Origin: Bacillota bacterium
GTDB taxonomy: Bacteria; Bacillota; Clostridia; Oscillospirales; Acutalibacteraceae
Direction: 5' to 3'
Assembly (NCBI GenBank): GCA_029007015.1
Contig: JAQXHB010000105.1
Span: 1-25,349, forward strand
DNA length: 25,349 nt
Shown: positions 7,331 through 16,500 of the stretch, piece after piece
Layout: each line of letters starts with the position of its first letter
How positions within the stretch are numbered: position 1 is the stretch's first letter
Position numbers and translations under genes: made by a program
Notes under the pieces: model-generated
Told to the model about the DNA's origin: nothing
The model's database searches: none
Seen by the model: only the letters and a program-made list of their open reading frames with translations

Positions 7331-8539
7331 ATGGACATGAAAATTTTGGTTGTTAACGCCGGCAGTTCGTCACTAAAATATCAGCTCATCGACATGGCCG
7401 ACGAGCGGGTAATGGCCAAAGGACTTTGCGAGCGCATCGGAACAGAGAAGGGACACATCAAACACTCCACCTCGGACGGCCGCGTTTACGAGGCCGATGC
7501 CGATATGCCCACCCACAGCGAGGCATTCGACTGTTTTGTTGCCGCGCTTACCAGCGATGAATACGGCGTTATCAAGTCAATGAGCGAGATAAATGCCGTC
7601 GGTCACCGCATCGTTCAGGGCGGCGCAATATTCCATCAGTCGGAGTTAATCAACGAAAAGGTGCTTGCCGATATCGATCAACTCAGCGAATTGGCTCCTC
7701 TGCACAATCCGGCTCATGTGCTGGGCATACGCGCCTGTGTCAAGTGCCTTGGCGAGCATGTGCCGCAGGTTGCCGTTTTCGACACATCGTTCCACGCAAC
7801 AATGCCGGCAACTTCTTACATGTACGCTCTGCCGTATGAATACTATGAGAAGTACCAGATTCGACGTTACGGTGCTCACGGCACCTCTCACCGCTATGTC
7901 AGCGACCGCTGTGCCGAGATACTCGGTGTGGACAAGAAGGACATCAAAATCATCACTTGCCACCTGGGCAACGGCTGTTCGATTACTGCTGTCAAGGACG
8001 GCAAGTGCTTTGACACCAGCATGGGTCTGACTCCGTTGGACGGCTTTATGATGGGCACACGCTGCGGCGGCATCGACCCCTCGGCCGTTACATACATCAT
8101 GGACAAAGAGGGCCTGACCCCCAAGCAGATGTCCGATATAATGAACAAAAAGTCGGGCGTGCTGGGCGTTTCGGGCGTGTCTAATGACAACCGCGATGTG
8201 ACCAAGGCGGCAGAGGAGGGCAACGAGCGTGCCAAACTTGCCTGCGATATGCAGGTCTACCAGATTCGCAAGTTTATCGGCTCCTATGTGGCCGCAATGG
8301 ACGGCGTAGACGCCATCGTCTTTACCGGCGGCATCGGTGAGAATGATTCGCGCACACGCCGTGAGGTCTGCGCCCAAATGAACTACCTTGGCGTCAAGAT
8401 TGATGAGGCGCTTAACGACACCGTTCACGGCAAGGAGTGCATTCTTTCGACCGACGATTCACGCGTAAAGGTGCTCGCTATTCCCACCAATGAGGAACTG
8501 GCCATCGCACGCGATACCGTGGCGCTCATCAGCAAGTAA
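7331..8539 (+). CDS. ackA: Acetate kinase
   Basis: This 402-residue cytoplasmic enzyme interconverts acetyl phosphate plus ADP with acetate plus ATP, the energy-yielding last step of acetate fermentation. The family motifs are all present: N-terminal ILVVNAGSSSLKYQL, GHRIVQGG, LAPLHNPAH, VFDTSFH, RRYGAHGTSHRYV, HLGNGCS, MGTRCGGIDP, FTGGIGEND and the C-terminal TNEELAIARDT. The ATG at 7331 is kept because GGAAGGA (7314-7320) lies 10 bases upstream; the ATG two codons later would be 16 bases away. No phosphotransacetylase gene (pta) is adjacent. A strong terminator follows, so ackA appears to be a single-gene transcript. Confidence 0.98.
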   Translation: MDMKILVVNAGSSSLKYQLIDMADERVMAKGLCERIGTEKGHIKHSTSDGRVYEADADMPTHSEAFDCFVAALTSDEYGVIKSMSEINAVGHRIVQGGAIFHQSELINEKVLADIDQLSELAPLHNPAHVLGIRACVKCLGEHVPQVAVFDTSFHATMPATSYMYALPYEYYEKYQIRRYGAHGTSHRYVSDRCAEILGVDKKDIKIITCHLGNGCSITAVKDGKCFDTSMGLTPLDGFMMGTRCGGIDPSAVTYIMDKEGLTPKQMSDIMNKKSGVLGVSGVSNDNRDVTKAAEEGNERAKLACDMQVYQIRKFIGSYVAAMDGVDAIVFTGGIGENDSRTRREVCAQMNYLGVKIDEALNDTVHGKECILSTDDSRVKVLAIPTNEELAIARDTVALISK

Positions 8540-8549
8540 AAATTGCAGT

Positions 8550-8606
8550 AAAAAATCGCCCGCTGGCTCAGCCGTTATGTCGGCTCGCCGGGTCGGGCGA
8601 TTTTTT
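8550..8606. terminator. Bidirectional terminator between ackA and the LOG-family gene
   Basis: A 13-bp stem (AAAAAATCGCCCG at 8550-8562 with CGGGCGATTTTTT at 8594-8606) encloses a further AGCCG/CGGCT stem. It has A and T runs on its two sides and touches the stop codon of the convergent gene. Confidence 0.9.
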
Positions 8607-9172
8607 TATCTCAGTTTGTCACCGCAGGCGGTGTCGGTGTAGTTTTCAAAATAATCAAGCAACTGTTCAGGGCTGTCAAAACAGCCGTAAAGCCGCTTTA
8701 CAGCCGGCATGATGAACCGTTCATCTACCGCCTGGTCGATGAAATCGTCCAATCGGTCATAGTAGCCGCCGATATTGTATATCGCAATTGGCTTTGAGTG
8801 CCTGCGAAGTTGCCTGAGACTGAGAATTTCAAAAAATTCCTCGAATGTTCCGATACCGCCGGGAGACATTATGAATGCATCGCTTCGGTTCTCCATAATT
8901 TGTTTGCGCTCGCGCATTGTCTCGGTGTAGATAAATTCATCGCACCTGTCATACAGCACTCCTTGCTCGATGAAAAAGGTGGGTGCAACGCCGATTACCT
9001 TGCCGCCGCCGTTGTGAACGCCGCGAGCCGCGGCACCCATCAGGCCGCCGTTTCCGCCACCGTAAACCAGCGTGTGGCCGCGCTCGGCCATCAGGCGGCC
9101 CAGCCGCTCGGTTTGACTGATATAGTTGGGGTTGATTTGGTTGCTTGATGCGCCGTAAATGCAAATATTCAT
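8606..9172 (-). CDS. LOG-family nucleotide phosphoribohydrolase-like protein
   Basis: This 188-residue protein belongs to the LOG family (TIGR00730, lysine-decarboxylase-like fold). Characterised members release the base from nucleoside 5'-monophosphates, including cytokinin ribotides. The motifs are clear: GGGNGGLMG (residues 38-46), MRERK (86-90) and PGGIGTFEEFFE (104-115), which together form the nucleotide and phosphate site. The ATG overlaps the stop of the upstream DUF523 gene by four bases (ATGA type), so translation is coupled. The natural substrate in a gut bacterium is not known from sequence; the old label lysine decarboxylase should not be used. Confidence 0.93.
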   Translation of the reverse strand: MNICIYGASSNQINPNYISQTERLGRLMAERGHTLVYGGGNGGLMGAAARGVHNGGGKVIGVAPTFFIEQGVLYDRCDEFIYTETMRERKQIMENRSDAFIMSPGGIGTFEEFFEILSLRQLRRHSKPIAIYNIGGYYDRLDDFIDQAVDERFIMPAVKRLYGCFDSPEQLLDYFENYTDTACGDKLR

Positions 9173-9597
9173 AGCAGTTCCTCCAGTTGTGATTCACCGA
9201 TTACCTTTATCCCGTGTGCTTTGAGCAGAGCGGCAGTAACTCCGTCTCCGTCGGTCAGCAGGCCTCTGAATGACCCGTCGTAAATTTTGCCGCCGCCGCA
9301 CGACGGACTGCGCTCCTTGAGCACCGCCACGCTGCAGCCGTATAGGCGAGCCAAACGCAGTACCTCATTTGCGCCGCGAACATATTGCTCGGTCATGTCG
9401 GCTCCGTCCGAGCGAATAATCTTGCCGCCGACCGACTCGCACGGCAGGCGCGGCGTCGGCAGTCCACCCAGTATCTCGGCGCAAACGGGTATGCAGTTGT
9501 GGCGGCCGAGCAGTTTTATCGCGCCGGCATTTTCAACCGAGCGTCCGTCGTATCGGCATGCAACGCCGAGCAGGCATGCGCTTATGAGTACATTCAT
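9169..9597 (-). CDS. DUF523 family protein
   Basis: This 142-residue protein matches DUF523: it starts with MNVLISACLLGVACRYDG and has PVCAEILGGLPTPR, then VLKERSPSCGGGKIYDGSFRG. Conserved cysteines (in SACLLG, VACRYDG, PVCAE and SPSCG) suggest a metal or thiol chemistry, but no function is established that I can name. The start is ATG at 9597 with GGAGGG a few bases upstream. It lies 26 bases after the Nudix gene and overlaps the LOG-family gene by four bases, so the three probably form one operon. Confidence 0.92.
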   Translation of the reverse strand: MNVLISACLLGVACRYDGRSVENAGAIKLLGRHNCIPVCAEILGGLPTPRLPCESVGGKIIRSDGADMTEQYVRGANEVLRLARLYGCSVAVLKERSPSCGGGKIYDGSFRGLLTDGDGVTAALLKAHGIKVIGESQLEELL

Positions 9598-9623
9598 ATC
9601 TTGCCCTCCGTGTGGCTGTTAAA

Positions 9624-10094
9624 TTAAATTTCCAAATTTTTGCCGTCCAGTACGGCGCCGGTGAGCAGTTCGCCCGTATAGGTCAACTTGAGGGAGAAAA
9701 AGGGGTGCTCATCGGCAATGAGATTCAAAAAAATCCTGTCGCCCTCCCATTGCGGCAGATTTTTAACCTGCTTTTTGTCTATCCAGGCGAGCGACCCCTC
9801 GTCGCACTCGCACACTTCACCGTCAAACCGGCTGACGGTGAACAGGTGCATGTATTCGGTCGGCCAGCGGTCGCTGACAAATGTGACTATGCCGCGGTAG
9901 CGGTGCTCTGTCACGGTCAGACCGGTTTCTTCACGCACCTCACGCATCATGCAGTCCTCGGGACTTTCTTTGTCCTCAAATTTGCCGCCGACGCCTATCC
10001 ACTTGCCACCGTTTTCATCGTTTGCCTTTTTGTTTCGGTTCAGCATGAGGTACTTGCCGTCCTTCTCTATATAGCAAAGTGTGGTGTTTTTCAT
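9624..10094 (-). CDS. Nudix hydrolase (MutT/8-oxo-dGTPase-like)
   Basis: This 156-residue Nudix hydrolase has a complete Nudix box, G-x5-E-x7-REVREETGL, at residues 37-59; the glutamates in REVREE bind the catalytic magnesium. These enzymes cleave nucleoside diphosphates linked to another group. The W-x-GVGGKFE form and the overall length resemble MutT-like 8-oxo-dGTP diphosphatases of Firmicutes, but substrate cannot be fixed from sequence. The start is ATG at 10094, preceded by GGGAGG. The frame stays open for 89 more codons upstream, but that part is low-quality sequence antisense to the DUF378 gene and is not coding. It is first in an operon with DUF523 and LOG-family genes. Confidence 0.92.
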   Translation of the reverse strand: MKNTTLCYIEKDGKYLMLNRNKKANDENGGKWIGVGGKFEDKESPEDCMMREVREETGLTVTEHRYRGIVTFVSDRWPTEYMHLFTVSRFDGEVCECDEGSLAWIDKKQVKNLPQWEGDRIFLNLIADEHPFFSLKLTYTGELLTGAVLDGKNLEI

Positions 10095-10172
10095 ATTTTT
10101 CCTCCCATTGTCGGGTATGTCATCGCCCGAAGCGGGCATAATAGCATCAACTAAGATAAGGAGATGAAATAT

Positions 10173-10388
10173 ATGCTTGACAGAATTGCACTGATACTTT
10201 CCATCATCGGCGCGCTCAACTGGGGCAGTATCGGCCTGTTTCGGTTTGATGTCGTGGCGTGGCTGTTCGGCGGTCAGACATCTATAATCAGCCGAATTAT
10301 CTACACACTGGTGGCATTGGCCGGCGTGTGGTGCATTTCTCTGCTGTTCCGCGAGAGGCAAGATACTGTCGAACCGTACAAAAAATAA
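10173..10388 (+). CDS. DUF378 small membrane protein
   Basis: This 71-residue protein matches DUF378 (YuzA-like): MLDRIALILSIIGALNWGSIG, then two hydrophobic helices near residues 4-22 and 33-53. The GALNWG motif is typical. The start at 10173 is chosen over the ATG at 10164, because the AAGGAG ribosome site (10158-10163) abuts the earlier ATG but is 9 bases from the later one. Function is unknown. It is a single gene, divergent from the Nudix gene and ended by its own hairpin. Confidence 0.88.
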   Translation: MLDRIALILSIIGALNWGSIGLFRFDVVAWLFGGQTSIISRIIYTLVALAGVWCISLLFRERQDTVEPYKK

Positions 10389-10395
10389 TATATGG

Positions 10396-10421
10396 GGCGG
10401 AGCTGCGGCTCCGCCTTTTTT
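10396..10421 (+). terminator. Terminator of the DUF378 gene
   Basis: An 8-bp stem GGCGGAGC/GCTCCGCC (10396-10403 with 10408-10415, loop TGCG) is followed by six T. On the other strand the hairpin is followed by an AT-rich stretch rather than a clean T run, so it may end the convergent XRE operon less well. Confidence 0.88.
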
Positions 10422-10424
10422 ATG

Positions 10425-11093
10425 TTATTCCTGTTCGGCCGATATGACCGCCTGCATGCGACGCTCCACCGTGTCAATCAGTTGCATCAGCCTCGGCGCA
10501 TAAATAGGATATCCCTCGGCAAGGCGCTCATGCGAAATGAGCAGCAGATTGTCCTTATCGGCTTTGAGCCGGCCGGCCGCCTTGCAGCCCGACGCTTCGG
10601 CCAGTGCCGAGCAACTCTGCGCCGCGGCGGCATACATCGAGCGGGACACGGTGAACATATCCTTGGGATTTTTCTGATTGCCGCCGTGAAGCATCCGAAG
10701 CACGCGATATATGGCCGTCATGATTATCATAACGGCGTTGTCGCTGACGGTGTCATTGCCGGCTTGCATCAGCAGGCTGAATATAATATTCAGCGAGTGG
10801 AGCACCACCTGCTTGTCGGGGTGGACAGAGGAGCGAGGCGCCTCTTTGCCGCTTGGCTGCTTAAAGGTGATGGTACTGCCGGTGCGGTCGGGCGTGCGGC
10901 CGAGAATGTAGTCGCAACTGACCCGGTAAAAGTCGGCGGCGCGAATGAGAAAATCCAGTCCGCACTCACGCACGCCGTTCTCGTAGTGGGACAAAAGGGC
11001 CTGGGAGACGCCCAGTTCTGACGCCGCCTCCTTTTGAGTCAGGCCGCGCTCCTTGCGCAGCATGGTCAGTATGCGCGAAAATTGGTTGTTCAT
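10425..11093 (-). CDS. XRE-family helix-turn-helix regulator
   Basis: This 222-residue protein has an N-terminal HTH_3 domain at about residues 6-60 (ILTMLRKERGLTQKEAASELGVSQALLSHYENG, followed by CDYILGRTP). The rest, about 160 residues, is mostly helical and without a recognisable ligand or peptidase domain; it may mediate dimerisation or signal sensing. Its ATG overlaps the stop of the DUF1294 gene by four bases, so it is the last gene of a four-gene operon and may regulate it, although nothing in the sequence proves this. Confidence 0.92.
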   Translation of the reverse strand: MNNQFSRILTMLRKERGLTQKEAASELGVSQALLSHYENGVRECGLDFLIRAADFYRVSCDYILGRTPDRTGSTITFKQPSGKEAPRSSVHPDKQVVLHSLNIIFSLLMQAGNDTVSDNAVMIIMTAIYRVLRMLHGGNQKNPKDMFTVSRSMYAAAAQSCSALAEASGCKAAGRLKADKDNLLLISHERLAEGYPIYAPRLMQLIDTVERRMQAVISAEQE

Positions 11094-11365
11094 CGTATAT
11101 ACACCCCGTATACTATGAGCGCGGCGGCCGCCAGATGCAAAACAAGTATAAGCGGTACGCCGACATAGAATTTCGGCTTATGCGTCTTGTGGTGAAAAAT
11201 GTGCATGGCGGCCAGTGCCGCCGGCGAGCCGCCGAGCGCGGCGCACCACATCAGCACACTCTCGGGTATGCGATATCGCCTGTGCACGGCGCGGTACTTA
11301 TCACCGGCATAAAGTATCACCGTGACGGCATTTATGAATATCAGATAGACGGCGGCGTATTTCAT
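11090..11365 (-). CDS. DUF1294 membrane protein
   Basis: This 91-residue protein matches DUF1294: an N-terminal helix, then DKYRAVHRRYRIPE, a second helix with ALGGSPAALAAM, the HHKTHKPKF motif and a C-terminal helix. Three membrane spans are likely, near residues 3-19, 36-53 and 67-88. The ATG sits directly after the stop codon of the zinc ribbon gene, with GAGGG inside that gene's end as the ribosome site. It overlaps the XRE gene by four bases. Function is unknown. Confidence 0.92.
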   Translation of the reverse strand: MKYAAVYLIFINAVTVILYAGDKYRAVHRRYRIPESVLMWCAALGGSPAALAAMHIFHHKTHKPKFYVGVPLILVLHLAAAALIVYGVYIR

Positions 11366-11572
11366 CTACTTGCCCTCAAGTTTGAAAACGCCGTGGCACC
11401 TCTTGCACACGGCGTAGCAATTTTTGTGCATGTTTTTTACGCTGACGCCGTATATTTGTAGAGATGTATTGGTTTTGAAAACGGGCTGACTGTCGATAAG
11501 TCCGCACTGCGGGCACCGTGCGACGCGCGGCTCTGCCTGACTTACGGCCGAACTGACATGCGGCTTAATCAA
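11366..11572 (-). CDS. Small zinc-ribbon protein
   Basis: This 68-residue protein has two CxxC pairs, C20-C23 (RCPQCG) and C56-C59 (CKRCHG), plus C52, so a four-cysteine zinc ribbon is likely. There is no membrane segment. The start is TTG at 11572: GAGGTG lies 7 bases before it and there is no better in-frame ATG or GTG, so the first 18 residues are less certain than the rest. It overlaps the nicotinamidase-like gene by eight bases and is followed immediately by DUF1294. The role is unknown. Confidence 0.8.
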   Translation of the reverse strand: MIKPHVSSAVSQAEPRVARCPQCGLIDSQPVFKTNTSLQIYGVSVKNMHKNCYAVCKRCHGVFKLEGK

Positions 11573-12098
11573 TGTTTTTCACCTCAATGTGCATGGCGCG
11601 CAGTACATCAAAGCATTTTTTCTGCGTCTCTTTATCCGGCGAGTCGGTGCACGCCGCGTCAATGATTATTTCGCTGTCGGGGCTGAAAGTTTTGCAAATT
11701 ATGGCGTTGGCGGCCACACACATGTTGCTGACCAGCCCGACCAACTCGATGGAGGAGTAGTCCTTATCGCGCAGATAGTCGCCCAGCGCCGCACAGCCGA
11801 AGGTGTTTTTATACAGCACGGTTGAGTCGGCCGCCAACTTGCCGACGCGCCCGTATAGGTTGTGACCGGCCGTACCGCGAATGCAGTGCTTTACCGGCAG
11901 ATGCCGTCCCTCAACCGTCATCAGGTACATCTGCTCGTGAGTATCAAGTGTCAGCACGACATCGTCACCGTTTTTGTAATATGCGTGCAGTTTTTCACAT
12001 ATCCTGTCATCCAGTTTCTCGGCACCGTCAAAACCGAGCGACCCGTTTACAAAGTCATTTTGGTAGTCGACGACCACCAGCAACTTTTTCTTAATCAC
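11565..12098 (-). CDS. Isochorismatase-family cysteine hydrolase, nicotinamidase-like
   Basis: This 177-residue enzyme has the catalytic triad of the family: D11 (VVDYQNDF), K97 (LYKNTFG) and C127 (VSNMCVAANA). It also keeps likely zinc ligands seen in nicotinamidases, D52 and H54 (LDTHE) and H71 (VKHCIRGTAG). This favours nicotinamide to nicotinate conversion, or a similar amide hydrolysis, over isochorismate cleavage, but substrate is not proven. The start is GTG at 12098, with GGGG 8 bases upstream; the GTG at 12107 lies within that ribosome site. It is the first gene of a four-gene operon with a zinc ribbon protein, DUF1294 and an XRE regulator. Confidence 0.88.
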   Translation of the reverse strand: MIKKKLLVVVDYQNDFVNGSLGFDGAEKLDDRICEKLHAYYKNGDDVVLTLDTHEQMYLMTVEGRHLPVKHCIRGTAGHNLYGRVGKLAADSTVLYKNTFGCAALGDYLRDKDYSSIELVGLVSNMCVAANAIICKTFSPDSEIIIDAACTDSPDKETQKKCFDVLRAMHIEVKNID

Positions 12099-12135
12099 AA
12101 ACAACACCCCGCTTGTTACATATTGCTATATATTT

Positions 12136-12164
12136 ACTTTAATATAAACCGAGCCGTAAGTCAA
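12136..12164 (-). promoter_or_regulatory. Possible promoter of the nicotinamidase-like operon
   Basis: On the minus strand TTGACT (12159-12164) and TAAAGT (12136-12141) are 17 bp apart, about 40 bases before the GTG start. The -35 is good; the -10 is weak. Confidence 0.35.
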
Positions 12165-12210
12165 GTGAGATAAAAATTTGCGCAATGAGCGAAAATATTT
12201 GCCAATACGG

Positions 12211-12240
12211 TTGATATTGCCCTGTATGGTGGTTTATAAT
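12211..12240 (+). promoter_or_regulatory. Promoter of the GHL10 and amidase operon
   Basis: TTGATA (12211-12216) and a perfect TATAAT (12235-12240) are 18 bp apart, about 40 bases before the lipoprotein ATG at 12283. It is the best promoter match in this divergent region. Confidence 0.55.
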
Positions 12241-12282
12241 GTTTTAGTTGAAAAGAGTTTTTTTGGCGTTTGGAGGTGCCAC

Positions 12283-13587
12283 ATGAGCAGACCGCCTGTT
12301 ATAATCGCCGCGGTGCTCTCGGCCGCAATACTGCTGTCGTCGTGCGGCGCCGCTTACGCCTCGGCGTCGGCTTCAAACCGAACCGAGAGCAAAACCGTAT
12401 TTTCACAGAAAACCGAGGCGGCACAGCCGTCTGAACCGACCTCGTCAACGCAAACCGCCGACGCCGATACGCAGTCGGTAAAGGACGAGGTACGGGCGCT
12501 GTGGATAACCTACAGCGAACTGGGCACCGCCTTTCAAAGCGGCCACTTCAAGTCGGCGTTTGATAAAATGATGGACGACTGCGTCGGTCTCGGTATCAAT
12601 ACCGTTTATGTGCATGTGCGTGCCTTTTGCGACAGTTTTTATCCGTCTGATATATTTCCGTGGTCAAAATATGCCCTTGACAGCAACGGCGAGGCACCTG
12701 ACTTTGACCCGCTTGAGTACATGATAAAATCGGCACACAGCCGCTCTATCCGGTTTCACGCGTGGATAAATCCGTACAGAGTGTCGCACACATCGAGCGA
12801 ATTTTCCGAACTGCCGTCGGACAGTCCGGTTACTAAGTGGCGCAGTGATGATGACACCGCAAATGACCACTGGGCGGTGGCGGTCGAGAAGGGTATCTAT
12901 CTTGACCCGGCGGCCGAGGGTGTGAGGCGGCTTGTGCTTGACGGCGTACGCGAGATTGTTGATAAATATCCGCTCGATGGCATACACTTTGATGACTACT
13001 TTTATCCCACCGCCGATGAATCGTTTGACGAGGGTACATACGCCGCCTACCGCGCGGCGGTCAGCAGTCACACCATGCCGCTCGATGACTGGCGCCGCGC
13101 CAATGTCAATGCGATGGTCGCTTCGGTATCGGCCTGTGTACGCGGCAAGGGGTTGGTTTTCGGCATCTCGCCGGCCGCCAATCTGGAACTCAACTATAAC
13201 GAAATATATGCCGATGTTTACACTTGGCTTGACAACGGCTACCTCGACTACATAATACCGCAGATATACTACGGCTTCAATTATCCGGTCGATAAGTATT
13301 CTTACGGCAGTCTGCTGGATGAGTGGGTTAAACTGGTCAACCGCCGTGTGCCGATTTATATCGGCCTCGGAGCCTATCGCATAGGTGACAGCAAGGCGGC
13401 AGGCGGCGAGGAATGGTGCGACCCCGATACACGCGTGTTGGCCGACCAGATAACCGCACTGCGCGAGAGCAGATGCGACGGCTTCTGCATTTTTTCGTAT
13501 GACAGCATTATGAATGACTCAAGTCTTGCCACCGGTGAGAGGCAGGCTGTGCAGTCATTGTTATCAAAATCAGGGGATATTAAATGA
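12283..13587 (+). CDS. GHL10-family (DUF187, DigH-like) lipoprotein
   Basis: This 434-residue protein is a predicted surface lipoprotein with a glycosyl-hydrolase-like 10 domain. Residues 1-20 form a signal peptide ending in a lipobox LSSC, with lipidated C21, then a Ser/Thr/Ala-rich spacer to about residue 65. The GHL10 domain covers about 67-430: VRALWITYSEL, NTVYVHVRAFCDSFYPSDIFPWSKY, RFHAWINPYRVS, DGIHFDDYFYP (232-242), GISPAANLE and IIPQIYYGF. E. coli DigH (YddW) of this family cleaves peptide-stripped peptidoglycan glycans, so a similar role is likely. The ATG at 12283 follows TGGAGGTG; 35 upstream in-frame codons are noncoding leader. It overlaps the next gene by four bases (ATGA). Confidence 0.9.
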   Translation: MSRPPVIIAAVLSAAILLSSCGAAYASASASNRTESKTVFSQKTEAAQPSEPTSSTQTADADTQSVKDEVRALWITYSELGTAFQSGHFKSAFDKMMDDCVGLGINTVYVHVRAFCDSFYPSDIFPWSKYALDSNGEAPDFDPLEYMIKSAHSRSIRFHAWINPYRVSHTSSEFSELPSDSPVTKWRSDDDTANDHWAVAVEKGIYLDPAAEGVRRLVLDGVREIVDKYPLDGIHFDDYFYPTADESFDEGTYAAYRAAVSSHTMPLDDWRRANVNAMVASVSACVRGKGLVFGISPAANLELNYNEIYADVYTWLDNGYLDYIIPQIYYGFNYPVDKYSYGSLLDEWVKLVNRRVPIYIGLGAYRIGDSKAAGGEEWCDPDTRVLADQITALRESRCDGFCIFSYDSIMNDSSLATGERQAVQSLLSKSGDIK

Positions 13588-16500
13588 AAAACGCATTTAA
13601 AAAAATTATAGCGGCCGCACGCGAGCACCGAGTGCTGACCGGCGCCATTGCCATCACACTTGTGCTGGCTATCACGGCAGGAGTGCTGTTCGGCACCGGC
13701 GCCTTTTGGGGCATAGGTGAGCGTTTGCGGCAGGTCTTTTCCGGCGATGACGGCACCGTCGATATTGTCAGCCAGCCTGATATCGGAGCGGTCGCGGGCG
13801 ATTTTGACGGGCCGGACATCACTGTCAGCGGATGGCTGTGCGCCGGCACCGATTACAGCACCGAAAATATCGAGTCGGGTAAAGCGTCTATAGACCGTCT
13901 TATCAAAAGTGCTCGCGAGTACGGATTAAACAGTTTGATTGTGCCCGTTTACGACGGCGACAGGGTGATATATCCGTCCCACCTGCGCAAATCGGTCGAA
14001 TATGATTATCTCAGGTATATAGTCGACGCCGCGCACGATAATATGCTGGCGGTCTATGTTGTCTACGATGTGTTCGGAGACACGCTTGATATTTTCAGTG
14101 AGGATTCGGTAAATTCGCTTTGCGCAGAGATTGAGAATATCTGTCACAGTTATTCTATTGACGGCATGCTGTTCGATGACTATTACATCACCGATACTTC
14201 GCCTTACAGAACCTACTATACCGAGCAAGGCGGCGGCATGGGGCTGGACAGTTTTTGCCGCGATAAGTTGTCGATGCTTATGCGCAAATTGTCGCAGACG
14301 ATATATTCCACCGACGGCGGAATATTTGCCGGTGCGGTGTGTGACCCCGTCTGCTACTCCTCGGCGGTGGCCGACGACGGCATGACGCCAATTGACCGAG
14401 AGACTGACGCATATGCAGAGGGGCATGCCGACATCACTAAATGGGTCAGCGAGGGGTATGTCAAATTTTTGCTGGTGCGAAACTACCGCAAAATGAGCGA
14501 CGCCGTGTCCTTTGACACTGTGTGTGATTGGTGGACAGGCAAATTCGGCGGCGCGGCACATGTCACCTTTTCGTTGGCGGCCAATAAGGTGGCGGAGTGG
14601 AATAAAACCGACGAGTTGTCCAAGCAGTTGAGCGCCTGCACTTCGCAGAGCGGAACGGGTGCGGCCTTTTACACCCTGACCGACCTTGCCGATGACCGGA
14701 CGGGCAGTACGCTCGCCCTTGTCAAATACATCGACATGATTCTAAATCATGAGAACGGCTCAAATTCGCTGATAATGACATCGCCGTCATCTACCGAGTT
14801 TACTACTTACAGCGACAGCGTGTCGTTTATCGGCTCGTCTGACCCTGCCGGTCGGCTCACCTGCAACGGCCAAACGGTAGAGTGCACGAAAACGGGCTAC
14901 TTCTCGTTTGATAAGCAACTGAGCGTCGGCAAAAATACATTTACATTTGAACATAACGGCGAGAAAAAGACATATACCGTCACCTATATTCAGGTTATCA
15001 TCAAGAGCATCAACCCTTCGTCCAATAAGGTGATGAACGGCGATGCTCAGGTGACCGTGACGGTCAGCGCCATGGCCGGCGCGTCGCTGAAAGCCAAGTT
15101 GGGCACCCAAACGGTGCGCATGACCGCCGGCGATTACAGCGGCAACGACGACGCCCAATCGGCCATGCGGTTTGTGCAGTACACTGCCTTGTTCAAAATG
15201 CCAACGGCAAAATCGGAGGCGCAGAATCTCGGTTATCTGACCGTCACCGCAGAGTATGGCGGAAAGAGCGAGACCAAACGGGGCGGTCGGTTTACTGTGC
15301 GCGGTACTTCTGCCGGTGGCACTTCTGCCGGTGGCTCAAGTTCATCGAATACTTCATCATCGACCAATACCCAGTTTATTCCCGGCATCGGCAGTTACAA
15401 CAGCGGCTACGGCATCAAAGTCGGTGAGGGGGAGAGGTATGTCTGCGAGGTGCTGGGCTATCAGGTGACCACGCTTGACGGCAACCTGATTGACAACCGC
15501 TCGCGCCCAACCAACGCCTATCTGCCGGCCGGAACGGTTGACTACTGTACGACCGATGATGTTGTTTTTTTCGACCCCGACTCGGGCAAACAACTTAATT
15601 TCCGCACCCTCGACTACGGCAAGCGGATAATCCGTGACAGCGATGTGTCAATATTCAAGGCCACTCTGCCGGTATCAAACAGCATAACCGTGGCGTCGGC
15701 GGCCGACCGCGGCAATCAGATGGTGGTAACATTCGACACGCAGTGGAAGGCGCCGTTCAATGTGACATACGGCGGTCAGTCGTACAGTAAGCCCTATCCG
15801 TCGGGCACTACACGGCCCGATTACACCATTTCATCGGCCACATTCAAATATGTCGATATCGAGTTCTGCTACACCGTTTCGGGTCAGGGTAAGGTGGTGC
15901 CCACCGACAACTCGGTCTTTTCATCGTCCGAATGGGTCAAAAACAAGGCGGGCAACTATGTTTTGCGCCTGCACCTGAAAAAGGCCGGCGCATTTTACGG
16001 CTGGACTGCACAGTATAATGAGCAAAATCAACTTGAGTTTTACTTCCTGAACCCGAGCAAAATAACCGAATCCAACAACTCGTACGGCTACGATTTGACC
16101 GGCATTACCGTAATGCTCGATGCCGGCCACGGCGGCAGTGACCCCGGCGCGGTCGGCTCGTCTCAAAAGTACACCGAGGCGGTGCTCAATATCATTCTCG
16201 CCAACAAAATTAAGCGCGAACTGGAGAATATCGGCGCCACCGTCATCATGACACGCACGACCGACAAAAATGTTTCGCTTGACGAGCGGGCCAAGCAGTG
16301 CTATGCCGTTAAGCCCGATGTGTTTATCTCGGTGCACCGCAATTCAAGCACATCATCGTCGGCGGCGGGGTACGAGGACTACTACTTCTATCCCTTCTCG
16401 TACGGTCTGGCCAATGCCATTTACGGGCGGGCATCGGGCAACTTCGGCAACCGCCGCGGCGTCAAGTATTACCCATTCCGTGTGACGCGTATGAGTTGCT

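Noticed and set aside
7646..8428. Open frame on - inside ackA
   Set aside because: Antisense to the most conserved part of acetate kinase.
10125..10137. GCCCG-AAG-CGGGC hairpin between the Nudix and DUF378 genes, as an operator or terminator
   Set aside because: Only 5 bp, no T run and no clear promoter overlap; not enough to call.
12178..12282. N-terminal extension of the GHL10 lipoprotein
   Set aside because: The 35 extra codons run through the promoter and the ribosome site. The lipoprotein signal begins at the ATG at 12283.
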